NCBI GenBank assembly: GCA_038049695.1
Contig: CP142455.1
Location: forward strand, 25,891,501 to 25,955,500
DNA: 64,000 bases
From: Cinnamomum chago
Lineage: Eukaryota; Streptophyta; Magnoliopsida; Laurales; Lauraceae
Reading direction: 5' to 3'
This document shows, piece after piece, positions 1 to 10,284 of this stretch (its first letter is position 1; every line of letters starts with the position of its first letter). The notes beneath the pieces were generated by a model, which saw nothing but the letters and a program-made list of their open reading frames with translations, ran no database searches and was not told the DNA's origin. Position numbers and translations under genes: made by a program.

Positions 1-62
1 TGAGGATCGCACGGCAGTGAGATATGATTGGACAAAGTCCGTCCCATCCATTTAGATCTTAG

Positions 63-78
63 CTCCCGACCTCGGGAG
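63..78. repeat. Short palindrome in each unit
   Basis: CTCCCGA and TCGGGAG form a perfect 7-bp stem around a CC spacer. It precedes the purine tract and recurs at the same offset in all units. It could fold as a hairpin or be a dyad protein site; neither can be shown here. Confidence 0.6.
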
Positions 79-100
79 TAACCCGAAGAGGTCAAGAGCT

Positions 101-109
101 AGGGGGGAA
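101..109 (+). other. Purine tract resembling a retrotransposon polypurine tract
   Basis: AGGGGGGAA lies immediately upstream of a TGTG start, the arrangement seen where a plus-strand primer (PPT) abuts a 3' LTR. From unit 4 onward one G is a C. This suggests that bases 1-110 could be the tail of an element's internal region. It is a short motif, so the call is tentative. Confidence 0.4.
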
Positions 110-376
110 TTGTGTGGGGTCGTTTGGTAATCACAGATTTATGTGGGGCCGCTCCCCGATTTCGGACTATCCCCTAGTCTCAGTGTTCCCTAGATCGGCA
201 ACAGCACCAACTCGGGGAGATCATGAAGCGCATCTCGGCGGACATGTTCATGAACATCCACCTCGGTCTCGGCCTCAACCTGATCTCGGCCTGCTGTCAT
301 TCGGTCATAAATGCAGCCATAAATGCGCTGCCGCGACGAGGACGGCGAACTGACAAGCAGAGTGGGCGCCGGACCT

Positions 377-398
377 AGATAAGGAGCACGCCTTATCT
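377..398. repeat. Inverted repeat in LTR-like block
   Basis: AGATAAGG and CCTTATCT are perfect 8-bp arms around a 6-base loop. It recurs in all units. The arms contain GATAAG, a core bound by GATA/I-box factors in plant promoters; any function is inference. Confidence 0.55.
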
Positions 399-536
399 CA
401 AGGTCACGTCCATAGGCATAGGATGATGATTCAATGGGACATCCCCTTTTTACCTACCCCCACTCAGAAGAGAAGGGTACATGCTGATGGGACTTCTGCC
501 TCTCCCCGGGACCATTCCGATGATTACACTCACGTC

Positions 537-544
537 TATATATA
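537..544 (+). promoter_or_regulatory. TATA box of the LTR-like block
   Basis: TATATATA in the context CGTCTATATATATTGC. It lies about 90 bp upstream of the U5-type motif, a sensible distance for an LTR promoter. It is kept in all units; unit 18 has CTATATATAC. It is the clearest core promoter upstream of the gene leader within a unit. Confidence 0.5.
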
Positions 545-821
545 TTGCATGGAGGACAACCATAAGGGGTACGCACGATAACTCCCTCCCACTCTTCTCC
601 TTCTTCATATTCCTTTCAGTTACCACACTAACTTGAGCATCGGAGTACCTTCGGCTGCCTACGGCCAGGGGCTCTGACTTGTATTCCCTTCTTTCAGGTC
701 ATCAGAGGCGTGATCCTTTCCCCCATCTCCCCCGGATCATCAAATCAAGAGCTTAACTCTCTTTAACCAAGTCCGTAATTTTTAGGCACTTACAATATCT
801 AAACAATTTTCCTCTCAAACA

Positions 822-1115
822 TGGATTCTTCTCATCGCACATACGTGCCCTTAGATTTGTTTTGGTCTTCTTTTGAGATCTCTAGTCTCCTATTTCATAT
901 TGCATTGTGCTTTGGCATTTTTCTTAGGGAACATTTGTGCAGCCATTTGTCGTGTACAAGTTATCATTTCTTTCTACAAATGCTCACACGATGCCCTTTC
1001 TTTTTCCTCGACATAGAGGATTCTCCTTTCCGATCGGGTCGGACTTCTATTTCTACGGAAAATCTGGCCGCTTTTATTCCTCTACGAAACCCAGTGAAAT
1101 CGAGCGAAGAAGCTA
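822..1115. other. Uncharacterised leader region of the unit
   Basis: T- and C-rich DNA between the LTR-like block and the telo-box. It contains the first half of a 195-codon frame that opens with ATG at 821. That frame is broken by a lost ATG in unit 18, 1-bp deletions in units 18, 19 and 24, and 2-bp deletions in units 17 and 21, so I do not call it a gene. Most likely it is promoter or 5' untranslated sequence of the gene whose exon 1 follows. Confidence 0.5.
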
Positions 1116-1124
1116 AAACCCTAA
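1116..1124 (+). promoter_or_regulatory. Telo-box (AAACCCTAA) just before the exon-1 frame
   Basis: AAACCCTAA is the plant telo-box, common in 5' leaders of genes for growth and nuclear functions and bound by TRB-type proteins. It sits one base upstream of the TTG that opens the exon-1 frame and is present in all 24 units. Confidence 0.7.
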
Positions 1125-1125
1125 G

Positions 1126-1214
1126 TTGGTGTTATTTCCCCCTCCCCCTTTCTCTGGAGCTGCGGTGGCAAAACCTTCTCTTTCTCTCTGTGAAGAAGAC
1201 GACACAAAGTTCCG
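1126..1214 (+). pseudogene. Duplicated exon 1 of the downstream gene (unit 1 copy)
   Basis: This 89-bp stretch reads as 29 codons plus two bases, with no stop, and ends TTCCG at a GTATGAG donor. It encodes a Pro-rich start, then an acidic stretch (CEEDDTKF). In the last unit the same stretch joins exon 2 in phase. Here the local exon-2 stub reads on for only 24 codons before TAA, so this copy cannot encode the full protein. The same applies at the matching offset of units 2-23. Confidence 0.6.
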
Positions 1215-1470
1215 GTATGAGATTTGTTCTCTCTAAATCTTATTTCTTCTCAGCTTCCTCTCTCCATCTCTCTATGATTCGTCTCTTCCAAATCTCTCTC
1301 TCTCTCTCTAACTTCATGGGCGTGTTTCCTCTCTTAGCACTAAAAGCAGTTGTTTTAATGGGTGCCGTCTTTTTGTTTTTGGCTAGGGTTTGGTCTTTCT
1401 TTTTATGATTTGGGGTTGGTAGTTTGGATTGTTTCTTGTTCATATTTTTGCATATTGTCAATTGATTTAG
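1215..1470 (+). other. Duplicated intron 1 with (CT)n tract (unit 1 copy)
   Basis: GT-AG intron copy: GTATGAG donor, T-rich body, ATTTAG acceptor. A 17-base TC run (1293-1309) varies by one dinucleotide among units, being shorter in 17, 21 and 24. In units 6, 12, 13, 15 and 17 the acceptor reads ATTCAG. Confidence 0.6.
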
Positions 1471-1495
1471 CTTAAGCCCAAAGTCCCAATTGAAA
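1471..1495 (+). pseudogene. 25-bp exon-2 start retained in each unit
   Basis: The 25 bases after the intron-1 acceptor are identical to the first 25 bases of the real exon 2 at 60600-60624. Beyond 1495 the unit goes on TTCAAAAAG, whereas the gene goes on CTCCGAGTG. This marks the junction formed when the segment was duplicated. Confidence 0.75.
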
Positions 1496-2318
1496 TTCAA
1501 AAAGATTGATTTTTTTTCTTTTAATATATTAGGACAGGATAGATAAATGCTTGCAGTAACATACATGAACGCATTAATCTAATGAAATGATCTTTGTTGG
1601 CTAAAAGTTTGTAAAAGCTACTTCAGACCATTCCTTGCCAAGGGTGGACCTTCATGTGGTGGGTTGCCAAGAAATCTAGTAGCTTTCACCCTGTGGAAGC
1701 TCTGAGCTGGGTTGAGCTTGCATTGCAATTGTGTTCATCCATCTATACAGGATATAGGAAGAACTGATTCAATGCCTAGAAAGTTGTTATGCAAACAATT
1801 GGTATCCATCGATAAGGCTCTATGTCTTGCTCTTGCTCATCACTGTTGGGGTGCCTGACACAATTCTGATGAGATATAGGGTTGCAATGGCGCAATCGAT
1901 TGGGAATTATAGAGGTCTTCCAACGGCCTCAACTATCCAAGGGCAATTCCAGCCTGCTTGTACAAAGAAAATCACAGATCACATCATGACCATCATTGTG
2001 ATATTGTTTTGTTTGTTTCAACTTTCATGTTTCTTTTGAAATCATCTGATGGTACATTTTGATTGAAAAGCCTACTGCTGATCTAACATTGAGTATGTCT
2101 ACATGGGCAGTATCTAGTATAATTGTTATGTGAAGACATTGTATATCCTGGGTATTTTCTGCTATGAAAATTGTAAAGAATCGATTGCGCGATCAAATAG
2201 AAGATGAGTGGATGTATAATTGACTGCCTGTATATATCGAAAAAGATATATTTAATAGCATAGATGATGAGACAATCATGCAACGGTTTCAAAACATGCA
2301 AAGGTAAGGGAAGAAAGG
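1496..2318. other. AT-rich part of the unit with no recognised gene
   Basis: No credible coding or RNA gene. Short frames of 70 codons (plus strand) and 72 codons (minus strand) recur, but show no recognisable domain. A 12-bp inverted pair, GCGCAATCGATT (1890-1901) and AATCGATTGCGC (2179-2190), lies here; the G to A change in units 7, 11 and 13-17 spoils it. In the ancestral order this would be DNA upstream of the LTR-like block. Confidence 0.6.
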
Positions 2319-2571
2319 GAAAGGGGCGTCCCCTTTTACAGAGGAACGCCCCTCTTAATTACCACACACGCGAAGCAGCCCTTCACCACGCGTCGCTTCG
2401 ATCCCGGTGAACAGCCAGACAGAAGGTTACGCGTGGCAGCGACGGTCCGTCTCTCACCATGCCTCTAGTACGGCATTTATCATCTCGAGCATACTAAACG
2501 ACATCCGCGTGCCCACCTTGGCGGAGCAATTATGATACCATATTTATTGCCTAGGGCAGAGGGCGTCATGA
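2319..2571. other. GC-rich segment with a hairpin
   Basis: An abrupt shift to GC-rich, CpG-rich DNA. AGGGGCGT (2322-2329) pairs with ACGCCCCT (2346-2353), with partly matching flanks, around a 16-base loop. Units 5 and 6 carry a change in the right arm (GAGCGCCCC). No coding frame is recognised; it may be further retroelement DNA joined to the LTR-like block. Confidence 0.5.
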
Positions 2572-5142
2572 TGAGGATCGCACGGCAGTGAGATATGATT
2601 GGACAAAGTCCGTCCCATCCATTTAGATCTTAGCTCCCGACCTCGGGAGTAACCCGAAGAGGTCAAGAGCTAGGGGGGAATTGTGTGGGGTCGTTTGGTA
2701 ATCACAGATTTATGTGGGGCCGCTCCCCGATTTCGGACTATCCCCTAGTCTCAGTGTTCCCTAGATCGGCAACAGCACCATCTCGGGGAGATCATGAAGC
2801 GCATCTCGGCGGACATGTTCATGAACATCCACCTCGGTCTCGGCCTCAACCTGATCTCGGCCTGCTGTCATTCGGTCATAAATGCAGCCATAAATGCGCT
2901 GCCGCGACGAGGACGGCGAACTGACAAGCAGAGTGGGCGCCAGACCTAGATAAGGAGCACGCCTTATCTCAAGGTCACGTCCATAGGCATAGGATGATGA
3001 TTCAATGGGACATCCCCTTTTTACCTACCCCCACTCAGAAGAGAAGGGTACATGCTGATGGGACTTCTGCCTCTCCCCGGGACCATTCCGATGATTACAC
3101 TCACGTCTATATATATTGCATGGAGGACAACCATAAGGGGTACGCACGATAACTCCCTCCCACTCTTCTCCTTCTTCATATTCCTCTCAGTTACCACACT
3201 AACTTGAGCATCGGAGTACCTTCGGCTGCCTACGGCCAGGGGCTCTGACTTGTATTCCCTTCTTTCAGGTCATCAGAGGCGTGATCCTTTCCCCCATCTC
3301 CCCCGGATCATCAAATCAAGAGCTTAACTCTCTTTAACCAAGTCCGTAATTTTTAGGCACTTACAATATCTAAACAATTTTCCTCTCAAACATGGATTCT
3401 TCTCATCGCACATACGTGCCCTTAGATTTGTTTTGGTCTTCTTTTGAGATCTCTAGTCTCCTATTTCATATTGCATTGTGCTTTGGCATTTTTCTTAGGG
3501 AACATTTGTGCAGCCATTTGTCGTGTACAAGTTATCATTTCTTTCTACAAATGCTCACACGATGCCCTTTCTTTTTCCTCGACATAGAGGATTCTCCTTT
3601 CCGATCGGGTCGGACTTCTATTTCTACGGAAAATCTGGCCGCTTTTATTCCTCTACGAAACCCAGTGAAATCGAGCGAAGAAGCTAAAACCCTAAGTTGG
3701 TGTTATTTCCCCCTCCCCCTTTCTCTGGAGCTGCGGTGGCAAAACCTTCTCTTTCTCTCTGTGAAGAAGACGACACAAAGTTCCGGTATGAGATTTGTTC
3801 TCTCTAAATCTTATTTCTTCTCAGCTTCCTCTCTCCATCTCTCTATGATTCGTCTCTTCCAAATCTCTCTCTCTCTCTCTAACTTCATGGGCGTGTTTCC
3901 TCTCTTAGCACTAAAAGCAGTTGTTTTAATGGGTGCCGTCTTTTTGTTTTTGGCTAGGGTTTGGTCTTTCTTTTTATGATTTGGGGTTGGTAGTTTGGAT
4001 TGTTTCTTGTTCATATTTTTGCATATTGTCAATTGATTTAGCTTAAGCCCAAAGTCCCAATTGAAATTCAAAAAGATTGATTTTTTTTCTTTTAATATAT
4101 TAGGACAGGATAGATAAATGCTTGCAGTAACATACATGAACGCATTAATCTAATGAAATGATCTTTGTTGGCTAAAAGTTTGTAAAAGCTACTTCAGACC
4201 ATTCCTTGCCAAGGGTGGACCTTCATGTGGTGGGTTGCCAAGAAATCTAGTAGCTTTCACCCTGTGGAAGCTCTGAGCTGGGTTGAGCTTGCATTGCAAT
4301 TGTGTTCATCCATCTATACAGGATATAGGAAGAACTGATTCAATGCCTAGAAAGTTGTTATGCAAACAATTGGTATCCATCGATAAGGCTCTATGTCTTG
4401 CTCTTGCTCATCACTGTTGGGGTGCCTGACACAATTCTGATGAGATATAGGGTTGCAATGGCGCAATCGATTGGGAATTATAGAGGTCTTCCAACGGCCT
4501 CAACTATCCAAGGGCAATTCCAGCCTGCTTGTACAAAGAAAATCACAGATCACATCATGACCATCATTGTGATATTGTTTTGTTTGTTTCAACTTTCATG
4601 TTTCTTTTGAAATCATCTGATGGTACATTTTGATTGAAAAGCCTACTGCTGATCTAACATTGAGTATGTCTACATGGGCAGTATCTAGTATAATTGTTAT
4701 GTGAAGACATTGTATATCCTGGGTATTTTCTGCTATGAAAATTGTAAAGAATCGATTGCGCGATCAAATAGAAGATGAGTGGATGTATAATTGACTGCCT
4801 GTATATATCGAAAAAGATATATTTAATAGCATAGATGATGAGACAATCATGCAACGGTTTCAAAACATGCAAAGGTAAGGGAAGAAAGGGAAAGGGGCGT
4901 CCCCTTTTACAGAGGAACGCCCCTCTTAATTACCACACACGCGAAGCAGCCCTTCACCACGCGTCGCTTCGATCCCGGTGAACAGCCAGACAGAAGGTTA
5001 CGCGTGGCAGCGACGGTCCGTCTCTCACCATGCCTCTAGTACGGCATTTATCATCTCGAGCATACTAAACGACATCCGCGTGCCCACCTTGGCGGAGCAA
5101 TTATGATACCATATTTATTGCCTAGGGCAGAGGGCGTCATGA
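2572..5142 (+). repeat. Array unit 2
   Basis: Nearly identical to unit 1. It keeps the G-form purine tract and has a private CGG to CAG change (GCGCCAGACC, near 2940), a transition at a CpG. Confidence 0.95.
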
Positions 5143-7713
5143 TGAGGATCGCACGGCAGTGAGATATGATTGGACAAAGTCCGTCCCATCCATTTAGATC
5201 TTAGCTCCCGACCTCGGGAGTAACCCGAAGAGGTCAAGAGCTAGGGGGGAATTGTGTGGGGTCGTTTGGTAATCACAGATTTATGTGGGGCCGCTCCCCG
5301 ATTTCGGACTATCCCCTAGTCTCAGTGTTCCCTAGATCGGCAACAGCACCATCTCGGGGAGATCATGAAGCGCATCTCGGCGGACATGTTCATGAACATC
5401 CACCTCGGTCTCGGCCTCAACCTGATCTCGGCCTGCTGTCATTCGGTCATAAATGCAGCCATAAATGCGCTGCCGCGACGAGGACGGCGAACTGACAAGC
5501 AGAGTGGGCGCCGGACCTAGATAAGGAGCACGCCTTATCTCAAGGTCACGTCCATAGGCATAGGATGATGATTCAATGGGACATCCCCTTTTTACCTACC
5601 CCCACTCAGAAGAGAAGGGTACATGCTGATGGGACTTCTGCCTCTCCCCGGGACCATTCCGATGATTACACTCACGTCTATATATATTGCATGGAGGACA
5701 ACCATAAGGGGTACGCACGATAACTCCCTCCCACTCTTCTCCTTCTTCATATTCCTCTCAGTTACCACACTAACTTGAGCATCGGAGTACCTTCGGCTGC
5801 CTACGGCCAGGGGCTCTGACTTGTATTCCCTTCTTTCAGGTCATCAGAGGCGTGATCCTTTCCCCCATCTCCCCCGGATCATCAAATCAAGAGCTTAACT
5901 CTCTTTAACCAAGTCCGTAATTTTTAGGCACTTACAATATCTAAACAATTTTCCTCTCAAACATGGATTCTTCTCATCGCACATACGTGCCCTTAGATTT
6001 GTTTTGGTCTTCTTTTGAGATCTCTAGTCTCCTATTTCATATTGCATTGTGCTTTGGCATTTTTCTTAGGGAACATTTGTGCAGCCATTTGTCGTGTACA
6101 AGTTATCATTTCTTTCTACAAATGCTCACACGATGCCCTTTCTTTTTCCTCGACATAGAGGATTCTCCTTTCCGATCGGGTCGGACTTCTATTTCTACGG
6201 AAAATCTGGCCGCTTTTATTCCTCTACGAAACCCAGTGAAATCGAGCGAAGAAGCTAAAACCCTAAGTTGGTGTTATTTCCCCCTCCCCCTTTCTCTGGA
6301 GCTGCGGTGGCAAAACCTTCTCTTTCTCTCTGTGAAGAAGACGACACAAAGTTCCGGTATGAGATTTGTTCTCTCTAAATCTTATTTCTTCTCAGCTTCC
6401 TCTCTCCATCTCTCTATGATTCGTCTCTTCCAAATCTCTCTCTCTCTCTCTAACTTCATGGGCGTGTTTCCTCTCTTAGCACTAAAAGCAGTTGTTTTAA
6501 TGGGTGCCGTCTTTTTGTTTTTGGCTAGGGTTTGGTCTTTCTTTTTATGATTTGGGGTTGGTAGTTTGGATTGTTTCTTGTTCATATTTTTGCATATTGT
6601 CAATTGATTTAGCTTAAGCCCAAAGCCCCAATTGAAATTCAAAAAGATTGATTTTTTTTCTTTTAATATATTAGGACAGGATAGATAAATGCTTGCAGTA
6701 ACATACATGAACGCATTAATCTAATGAAATGATCTTTGTTGGCTAAAAGTTTGTAAAAGCTACTTCAGACCATTCCTTGCCAAGGGTGGACCTTCATGTG
6801 GTGGGTTGCCAAGAAATCTAGTAGCTTTCACCCTGTGGAAGCTCTGAGCTGGGTTGAGCTTGCATTGCAATTGTGTTCATCCATCTATACAGGATATAGG
6901 AAGAACTGATTCAATGCCTAGAAAGTTGTTATGCAAACAATTGGTATCCATCGATAAGGCTCTATGTCTTGCTCTTGCTCATCACTGTTGGGGTGCCTGA
7001 CACAATTCTGATGAGATATAGGGTTGCAATGGCGCAATCGATTGGGAATTATAGAGGTCTTCCAACGGCCTCAACTATCCAAGGGCAATTCCAGCCTGCT
7101 TGTACAAAGAAAATCACAGATCACATCATGACCATCATTGTGATATTGTTTTGTTTGTTTCAACTTTCATGTTTCTTTTGAAATCATCTGATGGTACATT
7201 TTGATTGAAAAGCCTACTGCTGATCTAACATTGAGTATGTCTACATGGGCAGTATCTAGTATAATTGTTATGTGAAGACATTGTATATCCTGGGTATTTT
7301 CTGCTATGAAAATTGTAAAGAATCGATTGCGCGATCAAATAGAAGATGAGTGGATGTATAATTGACTGCCTGTATATATCGAAAAAGATATATTTAATAG
7401 CATAGATGATGAGACAATCATGCAACGGTTTCAAAACATGCAAAGGTAAGGGAAGAAAGGGAAAGGGGCGTCCCCTTTTACAGAGGAACGCCCCTCTTAA
7501 TTACCACACACGCGAAGCAGCCCTTCACCACGCGTCGCTTCGATCCCGGTGAACAGCCAGACAGAAGGTTACGCGTGGCAGCGACGGTCCGTCTCTCACC
7601 ATGCCTCTAGTACGGCATTTATCATCTCGAGCATACTAAACGACATCCGCGTGCCCACCTTGGCGGAGCAATTATGATACCATATTTATTGCCTAGGGCA
7701 GAGGGCGTCATGA
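5143..7713 (+). repeat. Array unit 3
   Basis: Last unit with the G-form purine tract. A private T to C change (AAAGCCCCAATTG, near 6626) falls in the exon-2 stub. Confidence 0.95.
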
Positions 7714-10284
7714 TGAGGATCGCACGGCAGTGAGATATGATTGGACAAAGTCCGTCCCATCCATTTAGATCTTAGCTCCCGACCTCGGGAGTAACCCGAA
7801 GAGGTCAAGAGCTAGGGGGCAATTGTGTGGGGTCGTTTGGTAATCACAGATTTATGTGGGGCCGCTCCCCGATTTCGGACTATCCCCTAGTCTCAGTGTT
7901 CCCTAGATCGGCAACAGCACCATCTCGGGGAGATCATGAAGCGCATCTCGGCGGACATGTTCATGAACATCCACCTCGGTCTCGGCCTCAACCTGATCTC
8001 GGCCTGCTGTCATTCGGTCATAAATGCAGCCATAAATGCGCTGCCGCGACGAGGACGGCGAACTGACAAGCAGAGTGGGCGCCGGACCTAGATAAGGAGC
8101 ACGCCTTATCTCAAGGTCACGTCCATAGGCATAGGATGATGATTCAATGGGACATCCCCTTTTTACCTACCCCCACTCAGAAGAGAAGGGTACATGCTGA
8201 TGGGACTTCTGCCTCTCCCCGGGACCATTCCGATGATTACACTCACGTCTATATATATTGCATGGAGGACAACCATAAGGGGTACGCACGATAACTCCCT
8301 CCCACTCTTCTCCTTCTTCATATTCCTCTCAGTTACCACACTAACTTGAGCATCGGAGTACCTTCGGCTGCCTACGGCCAGGGGCTCTGACTTGTATTCC
8401 CTTCTTTCAGGTCATCAGAGGCGTGATCCTTTCCCCCATCTCCCCCGGATCATCAAATCAAGAGCTTAACTCTCTTTAACCAAGTCCGTAATTTTTAGGC
8501 ACTTACAATATCTAAACAATTTTCCTCTCAAACATGGATTCTTCTCATCGCACATACGTGCCCTTAGATTTGTTTTGGTCTTCTTTTGAGATCTCTAGTC
8601 TCCTATTTCATATTGCATTGTGCTTTGGCATTTTTCTTAGGGAACATTTGTGCAGCCATTTGTCGTGTACAAGTTATCATTTCTTTCTACAAATGCTCAC
8701 ACGATGCCCTTTCTTTTTCCTCGACATAGAGGATTCTCCTTTCCGATCGGGTCGGACTTCTATTTCTACGGAAAATCTGGCCGCTTTTATTCCTCTACGA
8801 AACCCAGTGAAATCGAGCGAAGAAGCTAAAACCCTAAGTTGGTGTTATTTCCCCCTCCCCCTTTCTCTGGAGCTGCGGTGGCAAAACCTTCTCTTTCTCT
8901 CTGTGAAGAAGACGACACAAAGTTCCGGTATGAGATTTGTTCTCTCTAAATCTTATTTCTTCTCAGCTTCCTCTCTCCATCTCTCTATGATTCGTCTCTT
9001 CCAAGTCTCTCTCTCTCTCTCTAACTTCATGGGCGTGTTTCCTCTCTTAGCACTAAAAGCAGTTGTTTTAATGGGTGCCGTCTTTTTGTTTTTGGCTAGG
9101 GTTTGGTCTTTCTTTTTATGATTTGGGGTTGGTAGTTTGGATTGTTTCTTGTTCATATTTTTGGATATTGTCAATTGATTTAGCTTAAGCCCAAAGTCCC
9201 AATTGAAATTCAAAAAGATTGATTTTTTTTCTTTTAATATATTAGGACAGGATAGATAAATGCTTGCAGTAACATACATGAACGCAGTAATCTAATGAAA
9301 TGATCTTTGTTGGCTAAAAGTTTATAAAAGCTACTTCAGACCATTCCTTGCCAAGGGTGGACCTTCATGTGGTGGGTTGCCAAGAAATCTAGTAGCTTTC
9401 ACCCTGTGGAAGCTCTGAGCTGGGTTGAGCTTGCATTGCAATTGTGTTCATCCATCTATACAGGATATAGGAAGAACTGATTCAATGCCTAGAAAGTTGT
9501 TATGCAAACAATTGGTATCCATCGATAAGGCTCTATGTCTTGCTCTTGCTCATCACTGTTGGGGTGCCTGACACAATTCTGATGAGATATAGGGTTGCAA
9601 TGGCGCAATCGATTGGGAATTATAGAGGTCTTCCAACGGCCTCAACTATCCAAGGGCAATTCCAGCCTGCTTGTACAAAGAAAATCACAGATCACATCAT
9701 GACCATCATTGTGATATTGCTTTGTTTGTTTCAACTTTCATGTTTCTTTTGAAATCATCTGATGGTACATTTTGATTGAAAAGCCTACTGCTGATCTAAC
9801 ATTGAGTATGTCTACATGGGCAGTATCTAGTATAATTGTTATGTGAAGACATTGTATATCCTGGGTATTTTCTGCTATGAAAATTGTAAAGAATCGATTG
9901 CGCGATCAAATAGAAGATGAGTGGATGTATAATTGACTGCCTGTATATATCGAAAAAGATATATTTAATAGCATAGATGATGAGACAATCATGCAACGGT
10001 TTCAAAACATGCAAAGGTAAGGGAAGAAAGGGAAAGGGGCGTCCCCTTTTACAGAGGAACGCCCCTCTTAATTACCACACACGCGAAGCAGCCCTTCACC
10101 ACGCGTCGCTTCGATCCCGGTGAACAGCCAGACAGAAGGTTACGCGTGGCAGCGACGGTCCGTCTCTCACCATGCCTCTAGTACGGCATTTATCATCTCG
10201 AGCATACTAAACGACATCCGCGTGCCCACCTTGGCGGAGCAATTATGATACCATATTTATTGCCTAGGGCAGAGGGCGTCATGA
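7714..10284 (+). repeat. Array unit 4
   Basis: First unit with the C-form purine tract. Private changes are CCAAGTCTCTC near 9005, TTGGATATTG near 9162 and CGCAGTAATC near 9285. The TATTGCTTTG variant near 9720 recurs only in unit 12, eight units away. Confidence 0.95.

Larger units (their letters stand above)
111..821 (+). mobile_element. LTR-like block, probably Ty3/gypsy (Tat-type) LTR, in unit 1
   Basis: The block begins TGTG just after a purine tract and ends ACA, the usual TG...CA limits of an LTR. It holds a TATA box (537-544), and about 90 bp further on ACTTGAGCATCGGAG (631-645) and a TTTCAGGTC (693-701). From general knowledge, this ACTTGAGCxTCGGAG followed by a TTxCAGGT is typical of the R-U5 region in plant Tat-lineage LTRs. 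No gag or pol frame is present anywhere in the unit, so this is a solo or truncated LTR. I see no target-site duplication, and the right limit is the weaker one. The block recurs at the same offset in every unit, so it was present before amplification. Confidence 0.5.
1..2571 (+). repeat. Array unit 1
   Basis: The window opens in this unit at an arbitrary phase. It has the G form of the purine tract (position 107), shared only with units 2 and 3. Private changes include A for T at 210 and T for C at 615. It is used here as the reference for unit anatomy. Confidence 0.95.

Noticed and set aside
114..353. A 79-codon plus-strand frame intact in all units
   Set aside because: It opens on GTG, lies in the LTR-like block, and its few changes are mostly amino-acid replacing (for example Pro to Arg, Leu to Gln). 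No domain is recognised.
822..838. Primer-binding site after the LTR end (TGG follows ACA)
   Set aside because: Only the TGG matches the usual start; the following bases do not fit the common plant primer tRNA sites I know, and a purine tract on the other side argues for a 3' or solo LTR.
821..1408. A 195-codon, hydrophobic plus-strand frame opening with ATG, present in most units
   Set aside because: Broken by 2-bp loss in units 17 and 21, 1-bp loss in 18, 19 and 24, and start loss in 18. It crosses the telo-box, exon 1 and a CT microsatellite, and has no recognisable domain. Its conservation is explained by the youth of the copies.
1240..1566. A 108-codon minus-strand frame in each unit
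   Set aside because: It is the complement of CT-rich intron and exon-1 DNA (runs of Lys/Arg/Glu from GA repeats) and changes end in units with the CT loss.
1827..2301. 70-codon plus-strand and 72-codon minus-strand frames in the AT-rich part
   Set aside because: Short and without recognisable features. The plus frame opens on a non-ATG codon, and replacement changes are frequent among copies. They were too weak to call.
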